Of a stretch of 64,000 nt of DNA, positions 1-8,520 are shown piece by piece. The stretch comes from an uncultured Clostridia bacterium (lineage in GTDB: Bacteria > Bacillota > Clostridia > Christensenellales > UBA1242). The notes beneath the pieces were generated by a model that was not told where the DNA came from, did no database searches, and saw only the letters and a program-made list of their open reading frames with translations. The DNA is taken from NCBI GenBank assembly GCA_944372335.1, contig CALVYQ010000007.1, positions 1 to 64,000 on the forward strand, given 5' to 3'. The translations under genes were made by a program, and so were the position numbers. Each line of letters opens with the position of its first letter. The stretch's first letter is position 1.

Positions 1-320
1 ATTACTTCATTAAATATGACGCCAGAATTATCCACATAGAAATAGTAGTCAGAGTAATCTGGAACTTGATTCACATTATAATTACTACCAACAGTTAAGA
101 TGTAACCTACGCCATTTCTAATGTAAACATACTGAGCCTTTTGTGCATTATCAGTGACCCCAGCATCATCAGAATTTTCGATGATTTCAAAGGCTTGGTC
201 AGTGGTCAACAGTTGACCATTATTGCCAAAGTCGATAAACAAGAGGCAGAACAAAAGTACAACCACCAAAAAGATGATTAAATAAGAAAGCTTAAATCCA
301 CCCTGTTTCTTTTCGTTCAT
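1..320 (-). CDS. Partial membrane-anchored protein, N-terminus only (possibly FtsH)
   Basis: The reading frame starts at the ATG whose complement is at 318-320 and stays open to the window edge, so only about 106 N-terminal residues are present. An AAAGGAG Shine-Dalgarno lies just upstream. The protein begins MNEKKQGGFKLS, followed by one strongly hydrophobic segment (about residues 11-31, YLIIFLVVVLLFCLLFI) and then a polar extracytoplasmic stretch containing TTDQAFEIIENS and YVYIRNGVGYILTV. This layout (short cytoplasmic tail, one membrane helix, small exposed domain) is that of the N-terminus of the FtsH AAA protease, and the wording is compatible with clostridial FtsH. The AAA and zinc-protease domains that would prove it lie outside the window. 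A different single-pass membrane protein is possible. Confidence 0.6.
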   Translation of the reverse strand, partial: MNEKKQGGFKLSYLIIFLVVVLLFCLLFIDFGNNGQLLTTDQAFEIIENSDDAGVTDNAQKAQYVYIRNGVGYILTVGSNYNVNQVPDYSDYYFYVDNSGVIFNEV

Positions 321-476
321 AAATTCTCCTTTAATTATCTATATAGAATTATATCTAAATTATCCATATATTATATGCCAATAATTCTTACTTATTTTAA
401 CACAAATGAAAAAATAACACAACAAAACAAGCATGAATTTCTAAAAATTATTTTTAAATTTTTGTTTTTATGTCGG

Positions 477-1724
477 CTATACAGAATAGATTTGAGGACT
501 AACTTTAAAAACAACATGATTGAGAAAATCTTGTTCGTCCTCTAACCTTGACATAAACTTCTTTGTTTCATTAGGATGAGAGTTGTTTAAAAGCGTATAA
601 ACTTTTAAAATATCGCACTTATTTTCCCTCAAAATATTGATAGCATCAGAAATAGACAGCTTTACTTTGCTTTCAAGAGCGTCAATAGCCTCTTTTGAAA
701 TATTTTTTATATCTATGTTCTCCTTAATCTCTAAATCATTTTCTTTTGCCTCTAAAAGTTTTACATATAGTTTAATTGACATATTGACTATCGGATAACC
801 ATTTATAAACTGCGCTTTTCTTTTAATATCAATATCATGAATATCAAAAGTCAACCTTGCATTGTGAAAGACATCGTCTGAAAAATCATCAATAACTATT
901 GTCCCTGACTTAAAAGAGCCTGTTGCTAAGTTTAGCTTTTGCATGTCGGTATTTTGTAATAGCGCCACTTTGCTTGCATCTTTACAAAGAATACTTTTTC
1001 CGTCATTCAAAATTGTCTTTTGTGCCTCTTCACCGTTATTTGTGGCAGTATCTCCGCTTCCACCACTAGCCTCACCAGAAGCCGAAACTGTCACACCCTC
1101 ATCAATATCTTCGCTTAACGAAATAAAGGAAACAAGTGAGCTTTTTGTCTTGGAATATAGCCCTTTATAAAAGGTTTCAAAAGTGGATTCGGTTGAGTAA
1201 ATGTATTTGTTATTAAAATTTATGATATCATCCACCTTAATTGAACTTTCCGTGTCCATTTTTTGCACAGCTTCCAAAAACTCACTCGCTTTGGCATCAG
1301 TGCAGATGACGGAGGTAGAGAGAGCAAGACTTTTGTTTCGTGTTAAATAATCCATTTCAACCGAAACGTTTTCGGTAAAATATTCCTCATTGATAACCAC
1401 TGTTTTAACATGATTTAAGCCAACTTCTCTACCTAAATAAAGCCCTGCGTAGTCTATTGCCTCTAAGACACTACTTCCGCTAGCCTTTACCACCTTATAT
1501 TTTTCGGCGAAATTTTGCTGAGCAACAGGGACGAAAGTAAGAAGGGAGATATCAACCTCTTCATCTGTCCCTTTATCTAAGCCGATTGCCGTAACAATAG
1601 CGTATTCATCTACTTTTGCGTCCTTGCCAAGTGCTGGCAAGCCATACACTATAACAATAAACAACAGCACTATAAACATCGGCACACGAAAAGCGTATGA
1701 AAGATATTTTTTTAATTTTTTCAT
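477..1724 (-). CDS. gerAC: Ger(x)C-type spore germination protein (GerAC)
   Basis: The 415-residue product is the third subunit of a GerA-type nutrient receptor in the inner spore membrane. Family features include the opening DEYAIVTAIGLDKG and the C-terminal Ger(x)C domain (roughly residues 220-410). Its ATG overlaps the gerAB stop by 4 bp, so the three genes form one operon. The N-terminus is odd. In GerAC lipoproteins a lipobox cysteine (as in SGCWD) sits at the end of the signal peptide. Here the hydrophobic segment (about residues 14-30) is followed by GLPALGKDAKVDEY with no cysteine, so the protein would be held by an uncleaved signal anchor, not a lipid. No pseudogene signs are seen. 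The family call is secure. Confidence 0.9.
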   Translation of the reverse strand: MKKLKKYLSYAFRVPMFIVLLFIVIVYGLPALGKDAKVDEYAIVTAIGLDKGTDEEVDISLLTFVPVAQQNFAEKYKVVKASGSSVLEAIDYAGLYLGREVGLNHVKTVVINEEYFTENVSVEMDYLTRNKSLALSTSVICTDAKASEFLEAVQKMDTESSIKVDDIINFNNKYIYSTESTFETFYKGLYSKTKSSLVSFISLSEDIDEGVTVSASGEASGGSGDTATNNGEEAQKTILNDGKSILCKDASKVALLQNTDMQKLNLATGSFKSGTIVIDDFSDDVFHNARLTFDIHDIDIKRKAQFINGYPIVNMSIKLYVKLLEAKENDLEIKENIDIKNISKEAIDALESKVKLSISDAINILRENKCDILKVYTLLNNSHPNETKKFMSRLEDEQDFLNHVVFKVSPQIYSV

Positions 1725-2803
1725 TTATCCTCCCTTTTCCGCTTCATAGCAAGAAAGACAACAGAAGTAATTGGCACTAAAACAAAGGAGATGAGCGAAA
1801 AATAAGGTAGTACACTTTCCGCATAAAGAATTGTTCTTTCTAAATTTCTTATCAAAAGATAGACAACTATTAAAAAGAGAAAGTCAAAGGTGATTAAGGC
1901 ATAATTAATGCTAAGCTTTGGAAAAATCTCTTTAAAGCTTATGGTAAAACTTTTTAGATATATCGACATTTGAAAATATGTAAGAATAATGACAAGAATA
2001 ACTGCCACGGCATCAATCCGCCCAAGTCCCCCATAGTCTTTAATATTTCCCATTGTTTCAAAGATGGCGTATGGATGCATAAACGAGGTATAAGTATAAG
2101 AAAAATAGAAAGCTATTTCGATTAGAAGCACAAATAATATGGCAAGCCCTGCAAAAAAATATAATTTTTTTCCATCGCCTTTTTTATACTCAATTTTATC
2201 CATAAACACAAAAAGAAAGATAGCATCGCCAAAAGCTGAAATGTGCTTTATTGTTGCAAGAAAAACATCCAAAGCGGAGGATTGAAAAAAAAGCGGAGTG
2301 TCATTAACGCTAATAAGAGATGTCACAGTACAAAAGATAAGCACAATTAAGATGATTGGAAAAAACACCATAGCCGTTCTCCCAAGCACACGTGGAGAAG
2401 AGTAAGCTAGGTAATTTATAATAGGTAGCAGACAAATAATAAACAAAAAACTATCGCTATTCTTATAAATTAAATCTTTAAAGAAAATATAAGTAACATT
2501 ATAGATTAAAATCAACTTGCAAAAAAAGAATAGGCAAAGAAGTATGTAAAATATTTTTAGCGTAATAACACCTAGTTTCTCTCTGACAAGCTGAGAAAAA
2601 GAGATATTAGTGTATTTTCTTTTAACAAAAATAAAAAGAGTGAGCAAGCCAATTTCCAGCGTAAAAGAAAAGAGATATGCAAACATACCTTCAATGTTAG
2701 CAAGGCTATACAAAAGCGAAGGCAAAAGCAAAATTTTATTGGCAAAGATTATGATAAATAGGCATATACCCGCTTGCCAAACACTCATCGTTTTATCTCT
2801 CAT
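1721..2803 (-). CDS. gerAB: Spore germination permease subunit GerAB
   Basis: This 360-residue integral membrane protein has about ten predicted hydrophobic helices from residue 10 to 350 and almost no soluble domain. That matches the GerAB/APC-superfamily subunit which binds germinants in GerA-type receptors. It begins MRDKTMSVWQAGICLFII, the usual GerAB opening with a short polar tail before helix 1. It overlaps gerAA upstream and gerAC downstream by 4 bp each, indicating translational coupling and equal dosage of the three subunits. Length is normal for the family. The germinant cannot be inferred from sequence alone. Confidence 0.9.
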   Translation of the reverse strand: MRDKTMSVWQAGICLFIIIFANKILLLPSLLYSLANIEGMFAYLFSFTLEIGLLTLFIFVKRKYTNISFSQLVREKLGVITLKIFYILLCLFFFCKLILIYNVTYIFFKDLIYKNSDSFLFIICLLPIINYLAYSSPRVLGRTAMVFFPIILIVLIFCTVTSLISVNDTPLFFQSSALDVFLATIKHISAFGDAIFLFVFMDKIEYKKGDGKKLYFFAGLAILFVLLIEIAFYFSYTYTSFMHPYAIFETMGNIKDYGGLGRIDAVAVILVIILTYFQMSIYLKSFTISFKEIFPKLSINYALITFDFLFLIVVYLLIRNLERTILYAESVLPYFSLISFVLVPITSVVFLAMKRKREDK

Positions 2804-4224
2804 TTTTGCCTCCTTGAATTGGAGTTTGTAAAAGATTTAGGTCGTGTTTTCATATCTTTAATTGAAACTCTAACAAAGCCGTCTTTATTATCACTAAGAA
2901 TAAATGGCGAAAATGGTGCAAGATATGGCGCACCAAAGTTTTCTAAATTGTTTAGATATGCAATTATGTAAATAAGCCCACCGATTAGTCCTAAAAGTCC
3001 GACCGAAGCGCCGATTAGAAGAAAAACAAACTGCAAAACTGTTATCTGCGCCGACTGCTCAGGTATGGTGTAGAGCGCTATCTTTGCAATAGCAACAACG
3101 ATGACCGCTGGTGGAGAAATAAGCCCCGCCTTAACACCAGTGTCACCTAAGATAAGAGCACCCACAACGGAAGTGGCAAGTCCTAAGTAGCTAGGAAGCC
3201 TTAAACTGACCTCATAGAGAATTTGAAACAACAGCGAAATAAACAAAATTTCAATAAAAGGCGTAAAAGGTATCTGCTGAGTGGAGTCCGCTATCGTTAT
3301 TAAATATTTTATTGGCAAAACATTATAGTGAAACAGTTGAAGCGCTATGTATGTACCTGGGCCAAGTAGTGCCAAGAAAACGCCGATTGCCCTGATGAAA
3401 CGAAGAAGAGAAGCGTAGATATAGTTGGTGTAATAATCGTTTGTGTTTTGCATCTCCTCTAAGATGACAAACGGCACAGTGAGAACCATAGGTGTGTTAT
3501 CTAAAAGTATAGCCACCCTACCCTCTAAAAGTTTTGCCGAAACAATATCCGGCTTTTCGGTGTTGCCTATCTGCTTAAACAGCGAATTAGGATGACTTAT
3601 GAGGTATGGCATAAGATAGTATGAGTCCACAACGCCGTCAATGTCGATGGCTTTAAGTTTTTTCTCAACCTCTTTGACCACTTTTCTATCCGCCACTCCA
3701 TGAAGATAGGCAATGACAATTGTCGTCTTTGTCTTTCTACCAACTGAAAAGTTTTTTAAAACAAGGTCGGAAGAGAAAAAGCGTTTTCTTAAAAGCCCTA
3801 TGTTCGTCTTTATGTCCTCAGTAAAGCCCTCACGTGGGCCTTGAATAACAGGAGAAGTTGGTGGTTCACTTGGAGCACGAGTGTTAAACTTTTGAATATC
3901 AACCGCCAAAATTTTATCTGAATTATTTATAAAAATAACAACCGCACCCTTGATGATATTATCAACAATTTCCTCTTCCAAAATTTCTTTTATATCATTT
4001 GCTTGAATAAGTTTTTTAATTTCTTCAAAACTTAACTCGCCTTTATATGAGGAAATCGGCTCATAGATTGCCGAAGAAAAAATAAGGTTGTCCGTAAAGC
4101 TTTTAAGATAAATAAAGCCAATCGTCACTCCGTTTAAACTTAGCACACGGTCAGTTATATCAAAAGAATTATGCATTTTTCTTTTTAGATTATTAATCTT
4201 TCTTTCAACATTAATCTTCGTCAT
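2800..4224 (-). CDS. gerAA: Spore germination protein GerAA
   Basis: The 474-residue product is the large subunit of the GerA receptor. It has an N-terminal soluble half (about 1-240) with typical GerA-family phrases such as SFTDNLIFSSAIYEPISSYKGEL and DGVVDSYYLMPYLISHPNSLFKQIGNTEKPDIVSAKLLEGRVAILLDNTP (broken up here only for description). A C-terminal membrane half with about five helices follows. The start is the ATG preceded by GAGGTGG. It is the first gene of the gerAA-AB-AC operon. A forespore (SigG) promoter is expected; a GCATA-like/TATACTA-like pair can be drawn upstream but it overlaps the terminator of the preceding gene and is not convincing. Confidence 0.92.
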   Translation of the reverse strand: MTKINVERKINNLKRKMHNSFDITDRVLSLNGVTIGFIYLKSFTDNLIFSSAIYEPISSYKGELSFEEIKKLIQANDIKEILEEEIVDNIIKGAVVIFINNSDKILAVDIQKFNTRAPSEPPTSPVIQGPREGFTEDIKTNIGLLRKRFFSSDLVLKNFSVGRKTKTTIVIAYLHGVADRKVVKEVEKKLKAIDIDGVVDSYYLMPYLISHPNSLFKQIGNTEKPDIVSAKLLEGRVAILLDNTPMVLTVPFVILEEMQNTNDYYTNYIYASLLRFIRAIGVFLALLGPGTYIALQLFHYNVLPIKYLITIADSTQQIPFTPFIEILFISLLFQILYEVSLRLPSYLGLATSVVGALILGDTGVKAGLISPPAVIVVAIAKIALYTIPEQSAQITVLQFVFLLIGASVGLLGLIGGLIYIIAYLNNLENFGAPYLAPFSPFILSDNKDGFVRVSIKDMKTRPKSFTNSNSRRQK

Positions 4225-4256
4225 ACCACCTCTTTTTTGGTAGTATAGTCAAAGAT

Positions 4257-4290
4257 AAAAAAATTATTGCACCGCCATGCAATAATTTAT
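4257..4290 (-). terminator. Intrinsic terminator of the upstream FN3-like gene
   Basis: A perfect 11-bp inverted repeat (AAATTATTGCA / TGCAATAATTT) with a 6-nt loop is followed, on the minus strand, by a run of T. It lies between the stop at 4331 and gerAA, so it ends the upstream transcript before the gerA operon. Confidence 0.75.
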
Positions 4291-4330
4291 TATTTATCTT
4301 TTAAACTTTTCATTTTTGTTCTTTGCTGTA

Positions 4331-4999
4331 TTAAATCGTTATTGTAATAAGTGATGATGTCGAAGAGTAGAAGCCCTCACCTCCAACAGCCACAACATAT
4401 ATTTGAAATGTGCCACTGCCAGAAAGCGTGTAAGAAAGCTCTTGTCCAACATCAATATCTTCTTGCAAACTATTTGGATGAGTAAGTTTTACGAGATAAC
4501 TTTCCGCAAACATCACACTATTCCAGCTTACGATATTTTCACTCACTTCCACCTCAATCTTGTCAAGCGGAGTGACTTTTGTCCATTCTAAATAACTTGA
4601 ATAATCACCATTTGCACCATTCTCATTTATGTATGCCACTTTAAAACGAAATTGATTACCAGCATTTAAAAGCACCTCTTGTTCAGAAAGATTAAGGGCA
4701 TTTTTGTCGGAGGATACAGTGTTAATTTCAACATATTCACCATCAATAAGTGCTTCAATAACAAATTGATAATCAAATTTCTCCTGATAGTCTGCAACAA
4801 CATAAAGCTCGCCCTCATAATTTTCCACTCGCACATTTGTTGGAGCTTCATCAATATCTGGGGTCACCAAATAGAAGCATATAACGCCTGTGATTATGGC
4901 AAGCACAGCAATTCCAGCAAAAATATACAGTAAAATCCGCCAATTTTTGCGTTTTTTCTCCTTATCTACCACAATCTCTTCTTCAAGCTTCTCTTCCAT
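4331..4999 (-). CDS. Single-pass membrane protein with two fibronectin-III-like domains
   Basis: I chose the ATG at 4999 (MEEKLEEEIVVDKEKK), giving 222 residues. A longer reading to 5110 would run through the promoter. The protein has a short acidic/basic cytoplasmic tail, one membrane helix (about residues 20-42, RILLYIFAGIAVLAIITGVI), and an exported region with two beta-sandwich-like repeats. The first runs from PTNVRVENYEGELYVVADYQ and the second from PLDKIEVEVSENIVSWNSV to the end; both have the W...SY..Y.V pattern of FN3 modules. There is no Shine-Dalgarno. Instead a -10 box ends exactly 6 nt before the ATG, so the mRNA is probably leaderless. Function is unknown; binding to wall or another surface protein is a guess. 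Confidence 0.8.
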   Translation of the reverse strand: MEEKLEEEIVVDKEKKRKNWRILLYIFAGIAVLAIITGVICFYLVTPDIDEAPTNVRVENYEGELYVVADYQEKFDYQFVIEALIDGEYVEINTVSSDKNALNLSEQEVLLNAGNQFRFKVAYINENGANGDYSSYLEWTKVTPLDKIEVEVSENIVSWNSVMFAESYLVKLTHPNSLQEDIDVGQELSYTLSGSGTFQIYVVAVGGEGFYSSTSSLITITI

Positions 5000-5005
5000 A
5001 CTGTT

Positions 5006-5035
5006 ATTATAATAAAAAAGATGCAATTTTTGCAA
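5006..5035 (-). promoter_or_regulatory. SigA-type promoter giving a leaderless transcript
   Basis: On the minus strand TTGCAA (5035-5030), an 18-bp spacer and TATAAT (5011-5006) precede the ATG at 4999 by only 6 nt. A start 7 nt after the -10 would fall on the A of the ATG. Confidence 0.65.
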
Positions 5036-5073
5036 ATAAAAAACAAAATTTATAGAAATATTAAATTTGAATA

Positions 5074-5102
5074 TTGACAATTTGATAAATGTATGATAAA
5101 AT
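5074..5102 (+). promoter_or_regulatory. SigA-type promoter of the 3-TM coiled-coil gene
   Basis: TTGACA at 5074-5079, a 17-bp spacer and TAAAAT at 5097-5102. A strong Shine-Dalgarno (GGAGG, 5116-5120) follows before the ATG at 5126. It is divergent from the promoter at 5006-5035. Confidence 0.75.
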
Positions 5103-5125
5103 ATAGTCATAAATTGGAGGTTAAT

Positions 5126-5608
5126 ATGGATTTAAACAACCTATCTGTTGAAAGTCAAGCAGCATTTATTCTTGCAATCGTGTTTACAATCATATCTATT
5201 GCAGGTGCTATCATCTATTTTAGAAGAAGAGACGAAGCCGGCAATGTTCTAAAAATTTTAACCGCACTCGTCTTTCCATTTATAGCAGTCTTCTGCTGGG
5301 TTTATATGCTCTTAAACATCTTAGCATACTTTGATATTGGCACAAGTTTCTATTCAGCATTCTTAATCACACTCGCTTTCTTTTCCATTGTCATTGCTAT
5401 CTACTACATAGCAGTCAACGCTGAAAATCGCAGAAAGGAAAGAGAAGAGCAAAAACGCATTGAAGAGGAAGAAGAAAGAGCAAGACAAGAAGCTGAATAC
5501 TTAAAAAAACTTGAAAACGATGTAAATAAACTTCAAAAGAAAGTTGACGAAAATGAGAAAGCAAAGGTAGAAAAAGAAACAAAAAAAACTAAAAAAAGCA
5601 CAAAATAA
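5126..5608 (+). CDS. Small membrane protein with three TM helices and a charged coiled-coil tail
   Basis: The ATG at 5126 was chosen because GGAGG sits 5 nt upstream; the longer frame from 5093 overlaps the -10 box. The 160-residue product has three hydrophobic segments (about residues 12-32, 43-66 and 74-98). A highly charged helical tail follows (residues about 103-160), rich in E, K, R and Q and predicted to form a coiled coil, ending in a Lys/Thr-rich stretch. No family is recognised. It is a single-gene transcript with its own promoter and terminator, divergent from the FN3-like gene. Confidence 0.8.
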   Translation: MDLNNLSVESQAAFILAIVFTIISIAGAIIYFRRRDEAGNVLKILTALVFPFIAVFCWVYMLLNILAYFDIGTSFYSAFLITLAFFSIVIAIYYIAVNAENRRKEREEQKRIEEEEERARQEAEYLKKLENDVNKLQKKVDENEKAKVEKETKKTKKSTK

Positions 5609-5634
5609 AAAAACAAGTTATTATATAGAAAATC

Positions 5635-5661
5635 AAAAGAGCGAAATTTTCGCTCTTTTTT
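5635..5661 (+). terminator. Intrinsic terminator
   Basis: AAAAGAGCGAAA pairs with TTTCGCTCTTTT across one unpaired base, followed by T residues, just after the stop at 5608. Confidence 0.85.
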
Positions 5662-5688
5662 GTTATATAAATTCATTACATAAAATAA

Positions 5689-5742
5689 AAATGGCACTAA
5701 AAAGTGACTTGGAAATTTTTATCACTTTAAAGTGTCATTTTT
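5689..5742 (-). terminator. Terminator after leuS
   Basis: AATGACACT...AGTGCCATT forms the outer stem (one G-U pair) and TAAAGTGA/TCACTTTTT-type pairing the inner stem, followed on the minus strand by a T-rich tract immediately after the leuS stop at 5743. The plus strand also has a T run, so it may act in both directions. Confidence 0.7.
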
Positions 5743-8169
5743 TTATTTTACAATCAAATTAACAAGACGCTTTGGAACAACAATCTTTTTAACAATTTGT
5801 TTATCTGACAATAACGGAGCAACCTTCTCGTCGGTTATAATTTTTTCGATAAGTTCGTCATCACTTAAATTTGTTTCTACTTCCATTCTTGCCACAATCT
5901 TGCTGTTAATTTGCACTGCAATTTCCACCTTATCAAGAGAGATTTTCGCTTCGTCATATTCTGGATAACGCTGATTGAAGATTGAATACTCCTCGCCTAT
6001 CTCCTGCCAAAGTTCCTCAGCAAAATGTGGGACTGATGGAGCAAGCAAAATAAGTAATTCTTTCACAACCTTTTTCTTAAATTCGCCATTTTTGCCCTTT
6101 GTGTCATATTTATACATTGCATTCACAAGTTCCATAATGCGAGCGATGGCACTGTTGAAGGAGAAAGTTTCAAAGTTTTCAGCAACCTCTTTTATCGTTC
6201 TATTTAAAACATAGTCAAGTTCCTTTTCCTCTTCTCCGTAAACATTTTCGCCTTTTTCATTTTTCCATTTCAAAACGATACGCTCAACTCTCTCCATAAA
6301 GGCTTTCATGTGCTTCAAGCCCTCATCATTCCATATTCCGCCATCAATATACTTAAGAGAAAACATCATGTGAAGGCGAAGTGCGTCACTGCCATAGGTC
6401 TTAACATAGTCATCGGCAGTTTTAGAAGTGTTACGCTTACTCATCTTCTTTCCGTCCGCTCCAAGCACCATGCCTTGATGGAAAAGTCTTTGGAAAGGCT
6501 CGTCAAAGTCAAGACAACCAATATCACGCAAAAATTTTGTGATAAAGCGAGAATATAGTAGGTGCATTGTGGCATGCTCAACACCGCCCACATAGCAGTC
6601 AACCGGCAACATCTTGTCAACATACTGCCTATTGAAAATCTCCTTATCATTTCTAAGAGATTCAGGATAGCGAAGTTGATAGAAAGAAGAATCAACAAAG
6701 GTGTCAAGCGTATCCGCCTCACGTTGAGCGTCACGTCCACACTTTGGGCACTTAACATTCATATATTCCTTGCACTTACCAAGAGGGCCTTTGCCGTCCG
6801 GCTTATAGTCGGTGATATGTGGCAAAATAACAGGTAAGTCTTTCTCCGGCACAGGTACAGCCCCGCAGTGAGGACAGTGTATGATAGGAATTGGACAACC
6901 CCAATAGCGTTGTCTAGCCACCGACCAGTCACGGAGTTTGTAGTTCACTTTCTTTCTGCCAGCACCTATTTTTTCGAGTTTATCAACTATTTTAACCTTT
7001 GCTTCTTCACTCTTCATACCACTAAATTCAGCGGAGTTACAGAGTTCGCCATATTCGCAGTAAGGAAGTTCGGTGTCCGTCTTTCCAACCTCATTGATAA
7101 CCTTTTTAATAGGAAGGTTATATTTTTTAGCAAAATCATAGTCTCTTGCATCGTGTCCAGCAACGCCCATAACTATTCCCGTTGCATAGGTAGAAATAAC
7201 ATAGTCAGCAACAAACACTGGCACTTTTTCGCCTGTCAGCGGATTTATCACATAACTGCCTGTAAAACAGCCTGTTTTCGGAGAAGTCGTGCTTGTTCGA
7301 GTGATTTCGTCCTTTTTCGAGGCATTCAAAACATATTCCTTAACCGCACTCTCTCTATCCTTTGTCACAAGTTTTGAAACAAGTCTATGTTCTGGTGCGA
7401 TGACAAGGAAAGTCACCCCATAAATCGTATCAACACGAGAGGTATATACAGTCAGCTTTTCATCACTATTTTCTAACTTAAAATCAACTTCTGCACCAAC
7501 GCTTTTACCAATCCAATTTCTCTGCAAAGTCTTAGTTTTCTCCGGCCAATCAATCGTGTCAAGGCCTGAAAGGAGTTCTTCAGCATAGTCAGTGATTTTA
7601 AAGAACCATTGACGCATATTTTTTCTTACAACTTCGCTTCCACAGCGTTCACAAACACCATCAACAACCTGCTCGTTGGCAATTATAGTGTTACATGATG
7701 GACAGAAATTGACTGGCGCTTCCTTTTGATAAGCAAGCCCCTTTTTAAAGAGTTGAATAAAGAGCCACTGTGTCCACTTATAATATTCAGGGTCGCAAGT
7801 AATAAGCTCATACTCCCAGTTAAACATACCACCCATCTCTTTAAGTTGCTCTTCCATAACCTTGATGTTGTGGCGAGTGCTGTCCTCTGGGTGAATGCCT
7901 GTCTTTATCGCATAGTTCTCCGCAGGCAAGCCAAACGCATCAAAGCCCATCGGCTGAAAAACATTGTAGCCTTGAAGTCTTTTAAATCTGCCAAAACTAT
8001 CAGAAAGTCCAAAGTTCCACCAGTGACCTAAATGCAAACTTGCCCCGCTAGGATAAGAAAACATCTCTAAGAGATAGAATTTTTTATCTAATTTCTTTTC
8101 ATCAAATCTATAAAGTTTGGTATCTTCCCAAATCTTATTCCACTTTTTCTCAATCGCAACAAAGTCCAT
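5743..8169 (-). CDS. leuS: Leucyl-tRNA synthetase
   Basis: The 808-residue enzyme charges tRNA-Leu. The HIGH-type signature is SGASLHLGHWWNFGLSD near residue 40. A zinc-binding knuckle CPSC...CERCG lies near 160. The class Ia core includes DAFGLPAENYAIKTG and ARQRYWGCPIP, and the CP1 editing domain is in between. The KMSKS loop reads KMSKR near residue 575. A C-terminal anticodon-binding domain completes it. The start has GGAG 7-8 nt upstream. Length is normal. A SigA promoter lies upstream at 8202-8230. The leader is short and no T-box (AGGGTGGTACCGCG-type) sequence is present, unlike many Firmicute synthetase genes. Confidence 0.97.
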   Translation of the reverse strand: MDFVAIEKKWNKIWEDTKLYRFDEKKLDKKFYLLEMFSYPSGASLHLGHWWNFGLSDSFGRFKRLQGYNVFQPMGFDAFGLPAENYAIKTGIHPEDSTRHNIKVMEEQLKEMGGMFNWEYELITCDPEYYKWTQWLFIQLFKKGLAYQKEAPVNFCPSCNTIIANEQVVDGVCERCGSEVVRKNMRQWFFKITDYAEELLSGLDTIDWPEKTKTLQRNWIGKSVGAEVDFKLENSDEKLTVYTSRVDTIYGVTFLVIAPEHRLVSKLVTKDRESAVKEYVLNASKKDEITRTSTTSPKTGCFTGSYVINPLTGEKVPVFVADYVISTYATGIVMGVAGHDARDYDFAKKYNLPIKKVINEVGKTDTELPYCEYGELCNSAEFSGMKSEEAKVKIVDKLEKIGAGRKKVNYKLRDWSVARQRYWGCPIPIIHCPHCGAVPVPEKDLPVILPHITDYKPDGKGPLGKCKEYMNVKCPKCGRDAQREADTLDTFVDSSFYQLRYPESLRNDKEIFNRQYVDKMLPVDCYVGGVEHATMHLLYSRFITKFLRDIGCLDFDEPFQRLFHQGMVLGADGKKMSKRNTSKTADDYVKTYGSDALRLHMMFSLKYIDGGIWNDEGLKHMKAFMERVERIVLKWKNEKGENVYGEEEKELDYVLNRTIKEVAENFETFSFNSAIARIMELVNAMYKYDTKGKNGEFKKKVVKELLILLAPSVPHFAEELWQEIGEEYSIFNQRYPEYDEAKISLDKVEIAVQINSKIVARMEVETNLSDDELIEKIITDEKVAPLLSDKQIVKKIVVPKRLVNLIVK

Positions 8170-8201
8170 ACTTTTCTCCTAAATTTCTTCTATAAGTATA
8201 T

Positions 8202-8230
8202 ATTTTACAATCATTTTCTCTCTTTGTCAA
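8202..8230 (-). promoter_or_regulatory. SigA promoter of leuS
   Basis: TTGACA (8230-8225), 17-bp spacer, TAAAAT (8207-8202) on the minus strand, about 33 nt before the leuS start. Confidence 0.75.
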
Positions 8231-8243
8231 ATAATTTTATAAT

Positions 8244-8414
8244 AATGAAAAACGAAGAAAATCAAAAGCATTTGAGCGAAGAGTGAAAAGGTGTAGGCGA
8301 GCCGATAACTCGCAGTGAAGAACTGTAGATTTTTTAGATAAGTATATGATTAGAATAATCTAAAAATATCAATTTTTAGTGTATTATGCAATGAATACTA
8401 CACCACATTTTGTG
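8244..8414 (+). repeat. Composite repeat element, copy A
   Basis: This fills most of the 351-bp gap between leuS and the reductase gene. The first part (8244-8335) aligns closely with 61012-61106: both contain GAAGAGTGAAAAG, a GAGCC-centred hairpin and GCAGTGAAGA. The second part (8379-8403) is the imperfect palindrome GTGTATTATGC / AATGAATACTACAC, related to 21225-21263 and 61119-61155, with a CACATTTTGTG arm (8404-8414). There is no coding potential. It lies downstream of the minus-strand gene ending at 8521. Confidence 0.65.
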
Positions 8415-8520
8415 ATATAAAATTTTATAACACAATCCAAAAATTTTAAATCTTTATAAAATTTTTTCAACTGAAAGACTTTCCTCAACTTTCTAAATCT
8501 TCCTCAACTCTTCACTTGCG

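Noticed and set aside
4225..4260. SigG-type promoter for the gerA operon (GCAATA / TATACTA)
   Set aside because: It overlaps the upstream terminator stem and both boxes are weak; too uncertain to list as a feature.
8170..8520. T-box riboswitch for leuS
   Set aside because: No T-box sequence or specifier structure; the promoter is only about 33 nt from the start and the rest of the gap is the repeat element.
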